A stretch of 64,000 bases of DNA from an uncultured Clostridia bacterium (lineage in GTDB: Bacteria > Bacillota > Clostridia > Oscillospirales > Acutalibacteraceae). Positions 27,162-36,157 of the stretch are shown one piece after another. Position 1 is the first letter of the stretch, and each line of letters begins with the position of its first letter. Position numbers and translations under genes: made by a program. The notes beneath the pieces are model-generated. The model saw only the letters and a list, made by a program, of their open reading frames with translations, did not search any database and was not told the DNA's origin. The stretch is taken from contig CALWUU010000005.1 of assembly GCA_944384835.1 (NCBI GenBank), positions 27,817-91,816 of the forward strand, written 5' to 3'.

Positions 27162-27190
27162 ATTATATCATCTAACAATATTCATGTCAA
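27162..27190 (-). promoter_or_regulatory. Consensus promoter of tRNA-Leu
   Basis: Minus-strand TTGACA, 17 bp, TATAAT, about 29 bp upstream of the mature tRNA 5' end. Confidence 0.9.
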
Positions 27191-27327
27191 GAAAGCAGAA
27201 GCCAGTGGACGCATGAAAATTTTTTTGTCCCATAAAATGCAAAATTCTGCAAAATACATTTATTTCCACCATAACTACTATATAAAGTATATGTTTACAG
27301 ATGATACCTCAATATTTGATATTTTAT

Positions 27328-27362
27328 GATAAATTTTCATGTATTTTACATGAAAATTTATC
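27328..27362. promoter_or_regulatory. Perfect 35-bp palindrome, candidate operator
   Basis: Two perfect 16-bp arms, GATAAATTTTCATGTA and TACATGAAAATTTATC, around TTT. The core ATTTTCATGTA recurs at 27417-27427 within the promoter of the SH3/lysozyme gene. With no T run it is not a terminator, so a regulator-binding site is likely. Confidence 0.65.
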
Positions 27363-27402
27363 CAAAATATAAACATTATTCATAAATAAATGATTATTTT
27401 TG

Positions 27403-27431
27403 TTGATTCTAAAAGAATTTTCATGTATACT
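27403..27431 (+). promoter_or_regulatory. Promoter of the SH3/lysozyme gene
   Basis: TTGATT (27403-27408), 17 bp, TATACT (27426-27431). The spacer and the start of the -10 contain ATTTTCATGTA, the half-site of the palindrome 75 bp upstream. Confidence 0.72.
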
Positions 27432-27522
27432 TTGGTCATAGAAATATTATTGGGTCATTATACAAATAGGATATAGTTTTTTAAATTATTGCTGGTCTAA
27501 ATGTTTTGGGAGGTATTTATTC

Positions 27523-30500
27523 ATGCGGATCTCGTTAAAAAGAATTTTAACTGCAATGCTGTCCACATTATGTATTGCAACTATTTTCTTTTCCTCTTTA
27601 TCTATCGGTTCGTCAACGCAGGCAGCAGCTGCATCTGCTTCAACAAATGCTGCGTCTATGACAGGAGATTACGTCAATTTGCGCAGCGGTGCGGGTACGA
27701 ACTATTCTATCATTGGAAGCTTGTCAAGAGGAGAATTGGTTACTGTTTTAGATGACAGTAATCCTGATTGGGTAAAGGTACAGACTTCAAGCGGAGAAAT
27801 CGGCTATTGCAGCAAAGAGTTCGTCAAAACACTATCTGCCAGCGATGAAGAAGAGGGATTGGTAGGCATCTTAACCGGCGACTATGTAAATTTACGGGCA
27901 GGTGCCGGAACAGGACATGCTGTCATTGGAATGCTGTATTTAAATGATGAAGTAACAGTATTGGACGACAGCGATGTAAATTGGGCAAAAATTAGAACTA
28001 AGGATGGTCAAGAAGGCTATTGCTCCAAAGAATATTTACATATCACTTCCAAAAACGAAACTGTACAAGGGACAGCGGTGACTACGGACGCATTAAATTT
28101 GCGCAGTGGTGCAGGTACTGATTATTATGTAAAAACAGTACTGCTAAAAGGGAGTGCTGTAACCATTTTAGATGACAGCGATGCAAACTGGGCTAAAGTG
28201 AAAACTGCTGACGGCACAGAAGGTTATTGCAGTAAAGCCTACTTAGAAATAACAAGCTCTTCTGAAGGAGCTTCTGCTCCCGCACAATCATCGGGGCAAA
28301 ACGGGTCAGCCTCTGACATTACAGAACTTCAGGCTGTTTTGACCGGAAGTGATGTGAATTTACGCAGCGGTGCAGGCACCGGCTATTCTGTGATTGGTTC
28401 TTTATATTTAGGGCAGCAGGTAACAGTCATTGATAACAGTGATGCAAACTGGGCTAAAATTAGAACAGAAAACGGACAAGAAGGCTATTGCAGCAAAGAA
28501 TATTTACAAATTGCAGATGATTCCGGCGCAAATACGGGAGAAGAAATTTCTATTAGAAAAGCAATTACAACAGACTATTTAAATTTGCGTTCAGGAGCAG
28601 GTTTGAATCATAATGTGGTAACGGTGTTGGCCAAAGGAGCTGTTGTAGATGTAATAGATAACAGCGATGCCGCTTGGGCAAAAGTAAAAATAAATGATGG
28701 AACCGTAGGTTATTGCAGTAAAGATTATCTGCAAATGGAGACAGTGCCTACTACTGTTTCTATTAGTGAAACTGTACGAACTGTAAGTGTAGGAGAATCC
28801 TTTGAATTTACTGCAACTATTTCTGATGAAAGCTTACCAACAGTTGTTTCTACCAATGCTGGAGCAGTACAAGTAACATATCTCCGCCAAGAGGGAAATA
28901 CACATTTATATCAGATTAATGCTTTGCAAGCCGGTGAGGCAGAGATTAGAATCAGTGCAAACGGTGCTTCCGCATCTCTAAGTGTAACAGTAAACGCTGT
29001 ACAACAAGCGACTGTTAATGCAGATTATTTGAATATCAGAAGCGGAAAAGGAACTGATACCTTAATTATTGGTGGGTTAACACAAGGCTCAGTTATTACT
29101 ATTTTAGATAACAGCGATACAAATTGGGTGAAAATCAGAACTTCAGGCGGCATTGAAGGTTATGTAGCAAGAGAATATATATCAGGAGCAGAAGCTCCGT
29201 CAGAGACAACAGATCCGGAAACGCCAAGCGAAACCACAACGGCAACGGTAAACGCGGATGTGTTGAACATACGAAGCGGCAAAGGTACAGACACGTCTAT
29301 CATAGGAACTCTGCTAAATGGAGAAGCTGTCACTGTTTTAGATAGCAGTGATGCAACCTGGGTGAAAATACAGACCTCAAGCGGCTTGGAAGGATATGTA
29401 CATAGAGATTATTTAAACTTCGGATCTGAAACTGGCGGAGGCAGTTCTACTGCAAAATATGCACAGGTTACTGCGGATGTATTAAATGTACGCAGTGGTA
29501 TGGGTACAGAATATAGTAAAATCGGTTCGATATCTTACGGAGAAATTGTTGAGATATTGGACGACAGCAATGCCGGCTGGGCTAAGATTAAAACTTCAAG
29601 CGGTCTGGAAGGATATGTATCGAAAGATTATCTTGGAGAAGTTGGAGAAAATAATGTAAGTAATTCTATCACAATCCCTGCCGGAAAAACTTATTATGCA
29701 GCTTCCTCTTCAGGATATTGGTACAGCAGCAACAACAGTGTTGCTACTGCTTCCAATGGATATATTACTGCGGTTGCTCCCGGAACATGTACCATAACAG
29801 GCTCAAATGGTATTACTTATTCTATTACTGTTACGGAAAGCGAAGCAGTGCGTACTGCTTATGCATCACCGAATATTGCTGAGGTGGGCGAGTCTGTAGA
29901 AATGGTGGCAGTAACGGATACTACGCGAGATTCCGTACAGTTCCGTATTACGCAAAGTGATGGTACAACCAAAACGGTAAATGCATATGATTATACAACA
30001 GAATATTGTAACGGAACTGCTACCAGAGTTTGGAGAGCTTCTACTACTTTCAGCAGTGCAGGTACTCATCAAATTGAAGTATACTCTACGAAAAACGGTG
30101 TCATGAGCTCAACCGGCTATACCACAGATGCATACACAGTTTGGAACACAGGCGCCAACGAATCTTCTTATGAAACACGCCGTATCAGCGATGAAATGAT
30201 TAACTTGATTGCCAGCTGGGAAGGATATAGCTCCACTGTATATCCTGATAATTTGGCTGGAGGTATACCGACTATTGGTTATGGACAAACATTTGGCACA
30301 GGCGTGCAGTTCTATAATAATATGTCTAAAACAGAGGCCTGGTCTTTGCTGGTAAAATCCATTAATGCAGGCAGCTATACTTCTGAAGTAAACCGATTCT
30401 TGCAAAATAATGGGATAAAAGCAACGCAGTCTCAGTTTGACGCTTTGGTTAGCTTCTCTTATAACATTGGTTCTGGTTATTGGAACAACAGCGCTTTACA

Positions 30501-31017
30501 AATGGATTTACGAGAGATTATGTTAAATGCGGTAGTGCCGCCAACCATTGATGCCGGTACAAGTTTACCTGCTTCTGTTACATTCCAAGGAGCCTGCCTA
30601 TATAATACTCCCAATAGATCGGCAACTGTACTGAGAACGGTAAATAGCGGCAGCATTGTACAAGTATTGGAAGCAACCTACGATTCTTCCACAAAATCCG
30701 GATGGTACAAAGTACAGCTTTCTGATGGTACGGTAGGTTACATGTGTTCCGGATATGTTCGTTTTGATTCCAGCGTTAGCGTAACCCATGACTTAAATTA
30801 CGTCGATGCATACGCATTTGGTTCTGAAATGCTGTTATGGCATCATGCAGGAGGTAACTGCTATGCCGGTTTGGTATACAGACGAATGGGTGAAGCAAAA
30901 GTATTCAGCTATGGTGACTATACAAGCGCTACGCCGGGTAATTATGAATACCAGAGAAATACTTACGGTTATAGTATTCCGGATTGCATACAGGGCAACG
31001 GTTGGATTAAATCATAG
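27523..31017 (+). CDS. Secreted multi-SH3 protein with GH24 lysozyme-like domain
   Basis: A 1164-residue exported protein. A signal peptide ends near TQAAAAS (~residue 40). Then come five bacterial SH3 repeats (each with NLRSGAG..), an Ig-like domain (~410-485), three more SH3 repeats with NIRSGKG or NVRSGMG, a Big-like domain (~710-770), and a beta-rich domain (~775-875). Next is a GH24 phage-lysozyme domain starting at RRISDEMINLIASWEGY, catalytic Glu ~898, with GGIPTIGYG. A ninth SH3 and a short tail close it. SH3 repeats bind peptidoglycan; GH24 cleaves its glycan strands. GGGAGG precedes the ATG. Autolysin or cell-separation role is inferred. Confidence 0.92.
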   Translation: MRISLKRILTAMLSTLCIATIFFSSLSIGSSTQAAAASASTNAASMTGDYVNLRSGAGTNYSIIGSLSRGELVTVLDDSNPDWVKVQTSSGEIGYCSKEFVKTLSASDEEEGLVGILTGDYVNLRAGAGTGHAVIGMLYLNDEVTVLDDSDVNWAKIRTKDGQEGYCSKEYLHITSKNETVQGTAVTTDALNLRSGAGTDYYVKTVLLKGSAVTILDDSDANWAKVKTADGTEGYCSKAYLEITSSSEGASAPAQSSGQNGSASDITELQAVLTGSDVNLRSGAGTGYSVIGSLYLGQQVTVIDNSDANWAKIRTENGQEGYCSKEYLQIADDSGANTGEEISIRKAITTDYLNLRSGAGLNHNVVTVLAKGAVVDVIDNSDAAWAKVKINDGTVGYCSKDYLQMETVPTTVSISETVRTVSVGESFEFTATISDESLPTVVSTNAGAVQVTYLRQEGNTHLYQINALQAGEAEIRISANGASASLSVTVNAVQQATVNADYLNIRSGKGTDTLIIGGLTQGSVITILDNSDTNWVKIRTSGGIEGYVAREYISGAEAPSETTDPETPSETTTATVNADVLNIRSGKGTDTSIIGTLLNGEAVTVLDSSDATWVKIQTSSGLEGYVHRDYLNFGSETGGGSSTAKYAQVTADVLNVRSGMGTEYSKIGSISYGEIVEILDDSNAGWAKIKTSSGLEGYVSKDYLGEVGENNVSNSITIPAGKTYYAASSSGYWYSSNNSVATASNGYITAVAPGTCTITGSNGITYSITVTESEAVRTAYASPNIAEVGESVEMVAVTDTTRDSVQFRITQSDGTTKTVNAYDYTTEYCNGTATRVWRASTTFSSAGTHQIEVYSTKNGVMSSTGYTTDAYTVWNTGANESSYETRRISDEMINLIASWEGYSSTVYPDNLAGGIPTIGYGQTFGTGVQFYNNMSKTEAWSLLVKSINAGSYTSEVNRFLQNNGIKATQSQFDALVSFSYNIGSGYWNNSALQMDLREIMLNAVVPPTIDAGTSLPASVTFQGACLYNTPNRSATVLRTVNSGSIVQVLEATYDSSTKSGWYKVQLSDGTVGYMCSGYVRFDSSVSVTHDLNYVDAYAFGSEMLLWHHAGGNCYAGLVYRRMGEAKVFSYGDYTSATPGNYEYQRNTYGYSIPDCIQGNGWIKS

Positions 31018-31047
31018 AAGTGACAAGTGAATCAATTTTGATATGAA

Positions 31048-31080
31048 GAAAGCCTACCATATTTATGGTAGGCTTTCTGT
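31048..31080 (+). terminator. Terminator after the SH3/lysozyme gene
   Basis: Stem AAAGCCTACCAT / ATGGTAGGCTTT with an ATTT loop, then CTGT. The T run is weak on the plus side. Confidence 0.75.
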
Positions 31081-31108
31081 ACTATTATTGATTTTGAAAA
31101 CATGAAGT

Positions 31109-31366
31109 TTACTGAATATTTAGATATACATTCAACAATTCTTTTGCTTGCTGCAGATGTTCGTGTCTGACGAAAAAATCTGTTCCGAAAGGAGAGGCGC
31201 CACAGACAATTTGTAAATAATCTCCGCTGCCACGACTTTGTTTTAAAAAAGGGATGTGGTTTTCCTTTAAAATACCTTCAATCAGACCTATTGTAATGTT
31301 ATCTGTTACGGTAGTCAGAAAAGTTGCTTCAGGAATTGGAGCAACAGGTTCTTTTTCATGGAACAT
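31109..31366 (-). CDS. DUF2007-type small protein
   Basis: An 85-residue protein with the pattern of DUF2007 (putative signal-transducing proteins): an N-terminal strand FLTTVTDNITIGLIEGILKENHIPFL, followed by a Gly-Ser loop, then FFVRHEHLQQAKELL. Members are PII-like in fold, with unknown ligand. AAAGGAAAA precedes the ATG. It lies 30 bp downstream of the uracil-DNA glycosylase gene in the same direction, so the two are likely cotranscribed. Confidence 0.75.
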   Translation of the reverse strand: MFHEKEPVAPIPEATFLTTVTDNITIGLIEGILKENHIPFLKQSRGSGDYLQIVCGASPFGTDFFVRHEHLQQAKELLNVYLNIQ

Positions 31367-31396
31367 AATGATTTTTCCTTTCGTAAGGAGAAATGT

Positions 31397-31966
31397 TTAA
31401 GTTTTTTGATTTATCTCGTCAATTTTTGCACGCAGTTTCAAGAAGTCCTCAAAGGCAGCCGGCTTGTTGTTTGGATTCCGCAGTAAAGCGGCAGGATGCA
31501 GAGTAGCCATCATAAGTACTCCGTTTTTTTCAAAAAATATGCCGTGCTCTTTTGTAATTTTCATATCGGGCTTGATTAATTTCATAGCTGCAATGCGTCC
31601 TAAACATACAATAATCTTTGGTCGCATAATCATAACTTGATTTCGCAGCCAATCAATACAAGCCTCTTGCTCTTCCGGAAGTGGGTCACGATTTTTTGGG
31701 GGACGGCATTTTACGATGTTTGCAATATAAATATTTTTATTTCGGTCTAAGTCAATTGCGGCAAGCATTTTATCTAAAAGCTGTCCGCTTCTGCCCACAA
31801 AAGGAAGTCCTTCCAAATCCTCATTTTCTCCGGGACCTTCTCCAATAAATAAAATGTCTGATTGAGGGTTGCCCATTCCAAATACTACTTGTGTTCTGGT
31901 TTGACAAAGCTCGCATTTTTCACATGCTTTGCACGCCTGTTCCAGTTGTGTCCAGTTTGTATACAT
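31397..31966 (-). CDS. Uracil-DNA glycosylase, family 4 (Fe-S)
   Basis: A 189-residue enzyme that removes uracil from DNA. The N-terminal cysteines of ACKACEKCELC (residues 12-21) and later CRPPKNR and QEAC fit the family 4 [4Fe-4S] pattern. Motif GEGPGENEDLEGLPFVGRSG binds uracil, and the HPAALLRNP loop is the C-terminal DNA-reading motif. The ATG at 31966 follows AAAGG by eight bases; the longer frame from 31999 lacks an RBS. It is controlled by a repeat-borne promoter like exoA and thyX. Confidence 0.94.
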   Translation of the reverse strand: MYTNWTQLEQACKACEKCELCQTRTQVVFGMGNPQSDILFIGEGPGENEDLEGLPFVGRSGQLLDKMLAAIDLDRNKNIYIANIVKCRPPKNRDPLPEEQEACIDWLRNQVMIMRPKIIVCLGRIAAMKLIKPDMKITKEHGIFFEKNGVLMMATLHPAALLRNPNNKPAAFEDFLKLRAKIDEINQKT

Positions 31967-32008
31967 ACATGCAGCCTTTCTTTTTATATTTACCTTCAAA
32001 TTTTTTAC

Positions 32009-32037
32009 ATTATAGCATAAAAGGAATTGCTATGCAA
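32009..32037 (-). promoter_or_regulatory. Repeat-borne promoter of the uracil-DNA glycosylase gene
   Basis: Minus-strand TTGCAT, 17 bp, TATAAT. The start codon lies about 43 bp downstream. The -35 box is inside the repeat palindrome. Confidence 0.8.
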
Positions 32038-32113
32038 TTTCTAACATATAAACGCTAAAACGTTCTTATAACAGCCAAAATTTTAATTTTGAAACTGTTA
32101 TAAGGTTGTTATA
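32009..32113 (-). repeat. Promoter-bearing repeat, uracil-DNA glycosylase copy
   Basis: The same family as the exoA and thyX arrays, on the minus strand. Proximal -10 TATAAT is at 32009-32014; the distal -10 (TATAAC) is at 32108-32113, 99 bp away, with a degenerate palindrome beyond it up to ~32140. The hairpin arms are ATAACAG..CAAAATT and ATTTTG..CTGTTAT, again different in sequence but still paired. The palindrome here is GAAATTGC-ATA-GCAATTCC. Confidence 0.82.
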
Positions 32114-32140
32114 GTATAAAACAAATTGTGAAGTAATTAG

Positions 32141-32414
32141 TTTACCTGCAAGGTTTCAATTGTTTTTACAACAAACAAAATTTTTAATGCAATCTTATTG
32201 TAAAATCTTTTAACTTTACAAACTATAATTGTTTTGGCTGCTGATGGATCCATAAAATTCTGCAATATTCAATCAATCAAATCACATAATTTTATACAAA
32301 TATAAAGTGGATTTTTTAGATAATTCTGATAGCATGTAAGTATTGCAATCTATATTAGAATCAGTTAAAATAGCTTTATTAAAATAATGTATGATAATAG
32401 GGAGTGTGTTTCAT
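32141..32414. other. Intergenic stretch between divergent genes
   Basis: Very AT-rich. No ORF with an RBS and no clear RNA element. The pduL promoter should lie near its right end, but I see no strong consensus. Confidence 0.45.
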
Positions 32415-32984
32415 TTGAAAATTCTTGTAGAAACATCAGCACGTCATGTACATATCAGTAAAGAGCATTTGGCAATTTTATTTGGTGCGGATGCAGAATT
32501 GACTGTAAAAAAAGAATTATCTCAGCCTGGTCAGTTCGCTTGTAATGAGCGTGTAACAATTGTAGGTCCAAAAGGTGAAATGGCAAACGTTTCTATTTTG
32601 GGACCAACTCGTCCGGAGACCCAAGTAGAATTATCACGTACAGATACAAGAAAAGTCGGTATTGATGCACCAATTCGTGAATCCGGTCAATTGGAAGGTA
32701 CTCCCGGATGTAAATTGATTGGTCCAAAAGGGGAAGTAGAGTTAACAAAAGGCGTCATTGTAGCAAAACGTCATGCCCATATTCCGCCTGAGGTCGCCGA
32801 ACAATGGGGAATCAAAGACCAACAAATTGTTTCCCTTAAGGTAGGAGACAACGGACGTTCTCTTATTTTTGGAGATGTTGTGGCACGTGTAAGTGCAAGT
32901 GCAGGTTTGGCTGTTCACATTGATACAGACGAAGCAAACGCAGCAGGCTTAAACGGCGCCGTAGAAGGAGAAATTGTTTTATAA
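32415..32984 (+). CDS. pduL: Phosphate propanoyl/acetyltransferase, PduL type
   Basis: A 189-residue enzyme that interconverts acyl-CoA and acyl-phosphate. The two PduL domains carry zinc-binding histidines: SARHVHIS (residue ~9-16) and AKRHAHIP (~117-123). I take TTG at 32415 as start, because GGGAG is ten bases upstream and homologues begin near KILVETSARHVH; the ATG at 32391 would add eight residues. There is no microcompartment-targeting extension and no shell gene nearby, so it is probably the housekeeping phosphotransacetylase for acetate formation. Confidence 0.92.
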   Translation: MKILVETSARHVHISKEHLAILFGADAELTVKKELSQPGQFACNERVTIVGPKGEMANVSILGPTRPETQVELSRTDTRKVGIDAPIRESGQLEGTPGCKLIGPKGEVELTKGVIVAKRHAHIPPEVAEQWGIKDQQIVSLKVGDNGRSLIFGDVVARVSASAGLAVHIDTDEANAAGLNGAVEGEIVL

Positions 32985-33105
32985 TTGCTTATTCAATGGA
33001 AGTGTATGGAAAAGATTCTGATACCGTAATAAAGGATCATCGGAATCTTTTTCTATGTCTATTTTTGTTTTCATGATGTGACATGGTTTTTTTCGTAGAT
33101 TTCTA

Positions 33106-33134
33106 TTGCCTTTTTATGATTTATACGTTATAAT
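33106..33134 (+). promoter_or_regulatory. Promoter of the SRP RNA
   Basis: TTGCCT (33106-33111), 17 bp, TATAAT (33129-33134). Confidence 0.82.
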
Positions 33135-33159
33135 ATAACAGTTAGCTTATTTATTTTTT

Positions 33160-33335
33160 AAAAGCAAGGCAGAAATGCGTGCAATAGGATATGCGGGCGA
33201 GCGGGCTCTGCGCGATAGAGCATCGTGAACCATGTCAGGCGGGGAACCGAGCAGCATTAAGCGAAGGTCTCTGTGCGATGCAGGTGGTCTGTTCGTTCGC
33301 ATATCCTAGTGCATAGTTTTTCGCCTTGCTTTTAT
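33160..33335 (+). ncRNA. ffs: Signal recognition particle RNA (4.5S-like)
   Basis: The conserved SRP apical motif GAACCATGTCAGG...GGAACCGAGCAGC lies at 33227-33258. Flanks pair over a long rod: GGATATGCG near the 5' side with CGCATATCC on the 3' side, and outer AAAGCAAGGC with GCCTTGCTTT. The outer stem plus following T-rich sequence may serve as terminator. Position directly before dnaX is the usual Firmicute arrangement. Ends are approximate. Confidence 0.87.
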
Positions 33336-33369
33336 TGTTTTCAGGCTTTTTAGAAAAGGTGGTGTTCGT

Positions 33370-35145
33370 TTGTACCGCGTTTTATATCGAAAATGGCGTC
33401 CTCAAATGTTTGAAGATGTGACAGGACAGCCTCAGGTAACCAAAACTTTAAAGCAAGAATTGGTTGCGGAAAGAATTGCGCACGCCTATTTGTTTACCGG
33501 TTCTCGTGGTACAGGCAAAACTACGTGTGCTAAAATATTGGCTAAGGCAATTAACTGTTTGAATCCTGTAGATGGAGAACCTTGCGGTACATGTGAAATT
33601 TGTCGCGGTATTGATGAAGGCTCTGTTACAGATGTGGTGGAAATAGACGCTGCCAGCAATAACGGTGTCGATCATATCCGTATGCTGCGGGAAGAAGCAG
33701 GATTTACACCTGCCATGGCAAAGTATCGTGTATATATCATTGACGAAGTACACATGCTTTCTGTAGGTGCTTTTAACGCGCTTTTGAAAACATTGGAAGA
33801 GCCTCCTGCACATGTTGTGTTTATTTTAGCAACGACAGAAGTACACAAAATGCCGGCAACGATTCTATCACGTTGTCAAAGATTTGAATTTAAACGTATT
33901 TCTCCTGCCGACAGCGCTCAGAGATTATGCTATATTGCGCAAAAAGAAGGGGCCGATTTGGATCAAGAGGCTGCGCTGCTCATTGCACGGTTGGCAGATG
34001 GAGCTTTGAGAGATGCTCTCTCAATTTTAGATCAATGTATAGGTGTAAGCAATCATGTTACAGCAGAAATTGTTTGCAGTACAGTAGGAATTGTAGGCAG
34101 AGAGCATTTATACCAGCTGGTAGACGTAATTGCTTTACAGGATTCGGCCAAAGCTTTGGAATTGATAGACCAATTATATAATGGCTCTAAAGACATGGCA
34201 CGTTTATGTGAGGAACTGTCCGCTTATTTCAGAAATATGATGTTAATCAAGACCATGAAAGATGCGCGGGCATTCATTCCTGTATCAGAAGAGGAATTTC
34301 AGTCATTAACAAAACAAGCGCATTCTTTGTCACTGACTGCCATATTGCATGGATTGGATACCATCCAAAATGCTCTGGAAAAAATATACCGTGGTGCTAA
34401 CGCAAGAATTACATTTGAAATGACCATGCTTCAGCTGTGTACGCCGCAATTGGATACAAATGCAGAGGCGCTTCTCAGAAGAATTGATGCTTTAGAGCGC
34501 AAGGCAATGGCTGCTCCAACGATTGTTTCTTCTGCACCGGCAGAAAACAGTGAGGTTGCAGTGCATAAAGAAACTGCTCCTTTGGAAACAGAAAGCAGTG
34601 ATGCCCATGTGGTAATACCTGAAGTTTCACCATCAGAAGTGATTCCGGATACTATGAAAATAGATGATGCTTCATCAAGTTCGGTTACCAATTCTGAGGT
34701 GTTCCAGAAAAAAACACAGACAACAGCTGCAAAGAGAATTACCATTCCACAAGAGCCGGTACATCAGCTGTCAGAAGAGACGGTTGTTGCACAGCCTCAA
34801 ATTGGCGGTCCTGCGCATGAACTGGAAGAATGGCCTGAAATTTTACAGATTTTAGGAGGATATTCTAAAGCGATAGCCACTGCATTTACAGGTACCAATG
34901 CATTTGTCAGCGGAGATTATGTTTTAATAGATGCTCCGTCCGATTCTATGGCTTTTGAATTATTACGGAAATCGTCTCAGAGAGAACAAATGAGAGAGGC
35001 GATACGTCAAGCTACCGGTAAGGTATATAAATTAGGACCTTACAGAAGAAAAGAGGAAAATCATACAGTAAATTCAGATCCCTTAACACAGCTTGCAAAG
35101 CAAGCGGAACAAGCGGGAATTGATGTTCAAATAAAAGAAAATTAA
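33370..35145 (+). CDS. dnaX: DNA polymerase III subunits gamma and tau
   Basis: A 591-residue clamp-loader motor. The P-loop GSRGTGKTTC is near residue 43. The zinc-binding cysteines are in NCL..CGTCEIC (~58-78), Walker B IIDEVHMLS near 125, and the sensor I segment ILATTEVH near 155. The C-terminal ~200 residues are a proline/serine-rich tau-like extension with a final domain. It starts with TTG at 33370 behind AGGTGG. dnaX, ybaB and recR form a classical operon. Confidence 0.96.
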   Translation: MYRVLYRKWRPQMFEDVTGQPQVTKTLKQELVAERIAHAYLFTGSRGTGKTTCAKILAKAINCLNPVDGEPCGTCEICRGIDEGSVTDVVEIDAASNNGVDHIRMLREEAGFTPAMAKYRVYIIDEVHMLSVGAFNALLKTLEEPPAHVVFILATTEVHKMPATILSRCQRFEFKRISPADSAQRLCYIAQKEGADLDQEAALLIARLADGALRDALSILDQCIGVSNHVTAEIVCSTVGIVGREHLYQLVDVIALQDSAKALELIDQLYNGSKDMARLCEELSAYFRNMMLIKTMKDARAFIPVSEEEFQSLTKQAHSLSLTAILHGLDTIQNALEKIYRGANARITFEMTMLQLCTPQLDTNAEALLRRIDALERKAMAAPTIVSSAPAENSEVAVHKETAPLETESSDAHVVIPEVSPSEVIPDTMKIDDASSSSVTNSEVFQKKTQTTAAKRITIPQEPVHQLSEETVVAQPQIGGPAHELEEWPEILQILGGYSKAIATAFTGTNAFVSGDYVLIDAPSDSMAFELLRKSSQREQMREAIRQATGKVYKLGPYRRKEENHTVNSDPLTQLAKQAEQAGIDVQIKEN

Positions 35146-35166
35146 AACGATTTGGAGGAATATAAA

Positions 35167-35517
35167 ATGAAAGCAAGATTACCACAGGGATTCAGCAATG
35201 GCGGAGGTACAAATTTACAGCAGTTGGCACGTCAAGCACAAAAATTGCAGGAAGAAATGGATGCGGCAAATTCTGAATTGGAGTTAAAAGAATATTCTGC
35301 TACCGTTGGCGGCAACGCAGTTACGGCAGTGGTAACAGGCAAAATGGAAATCAAATCTCTTGATATTAAGCCTGAAGTTGTAGATCCAGAAGACATTGAT
35401 ATGCTGTCTGAGTTGATTATTGCAGCGGTAAATGAAGCAATTCGAGCTGCTTCAACAGAAAAAGCAGAAACTATGGAAAGATTGTCCGGCGGATTAAATA
35501 TGCCGGGTATGTTTTAA
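35167..35517 (+). CDS. YbaB/EbfC nucleoid-associated protein
   Basis: A 116-residue DNA-binding dimer. Family core: LARQAQKLQEEMDAAN, an acidic strand ATVGGNAVTAVVTGKMEI, and the segment VVDPEDIDMLSELIIAAVNEA. GGAGG precedes the ATG at 35167. Placed between dnaX and recR as in most bacteria. Confidence 0.94.
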   Translation: MKARLPQGFSNGGGTNLQQLARQAQKLQEEMDAANSELELKEYSATVGGNAVTAVVTGKMEIKSLDIKPEVVDPEDIDMLSELIIAAVNEAIRAASTEKAETMERLSGGLNMPGMF

Positions 35518-35520
35518 TCT

Positions 35521-36123
35521 ATGGCATCCTATCATGTTGCTCCTCTGGCTCGATTGGTGGAGCAGTTTGAAAGTCTGCCGGGCATAGGACATAAATCTGC
35601 ACAGCGTCTGGCGTACTATGTGTTAGGTATGCCAAAGGAAAAAGCGGAGCAATTTGCCAACACAATATTGGAAGCAAGAAATACTATTCATTATTGCAAA
35701 GTGTGCTGTAACTTAACCGATCAAGAGCTTTGCCCTGTATGCAGGAATGAGGAAAGAGACCGTTCTATTATATGTGTGGTAGAAGATCCGAGAGATGTGT
35801 TTGCCCTGGAAAGAACCAATGAGTTCCACGCCGCATACCATGTGCTTCATGGCGCTATTTCTCCATTAGCAGGAATTGGTCCTGACCAGCTGTGTATCAA
35901 AGAACTGCTGGACAGAGTAAAAAATCCGGAAGTAAAAGAAGTGATTATGGCAACCAATCCTACTGTGGAAGGCGAAGCAACAGCTATGTATATTTCCCGT
36001 TTATTAAAGCCTTTGGGAATAAAAGTAACACGTTTGGCATATGGAATACCCGTAGGCGGGGATTTGGAATATGCTGATGAAGTTACTTTATCACGTGCTT
36101 TAGAGGGCAGAAGCGAGCTATAA
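35521..36123 (+). CDS. recR: Recombination protein RecR
   Basis: A 200-residue protein acting with RecF/RecO in gap repair. Helix-hairpin-helix [17 protein letters not shown] (~residue 18-36), zinc finger CKVC..CPVC (~60-77), TOPRIM starting at [10 protein letters not shown] (~82), and the C-terminal Walker-like segment [17 protein letters not shown]. It starts three bases after the ybaB stop with no clear SD, which suggests translational coupling. Confidence 0.97.
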   Translation: MASYHVAPLARLVEQFESLPGIGHKSAQRLAYYVLGMPKEKAEQFANTILEARNTIHYCKVCCNLTDQELCPVCRNEERDRSIICVVEDPRDVFALERTNEFHAAYHVLHGAISPLAGIGPDQLCIKELLDRVKNPEVKEVIMATNPTVEGEATAMYISRLLKPLGIKVTRLAYGIPVGGDLEYADEVTLSRALEGRSEL

Positions 36124-36156
36124 AAAGCACCAACTGGATTTCAGTTGGTGCTTTTA
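36123..36156 (+). terminator. Bidirectional terminator after recR
   Basis: Stem AAAGCACCAACTG / CAGTTGGTGCTTTT with a GATTT loop; it also ends the convergent gene at 36158. Confidence 0.93.
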
Positions 36157-36157
36157 A

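Noticed and set aside
32415..32984. Bacterial microcompartment locus
   Set aside because: PduL is present but no shell protein gene or targeting peptide is nearby.
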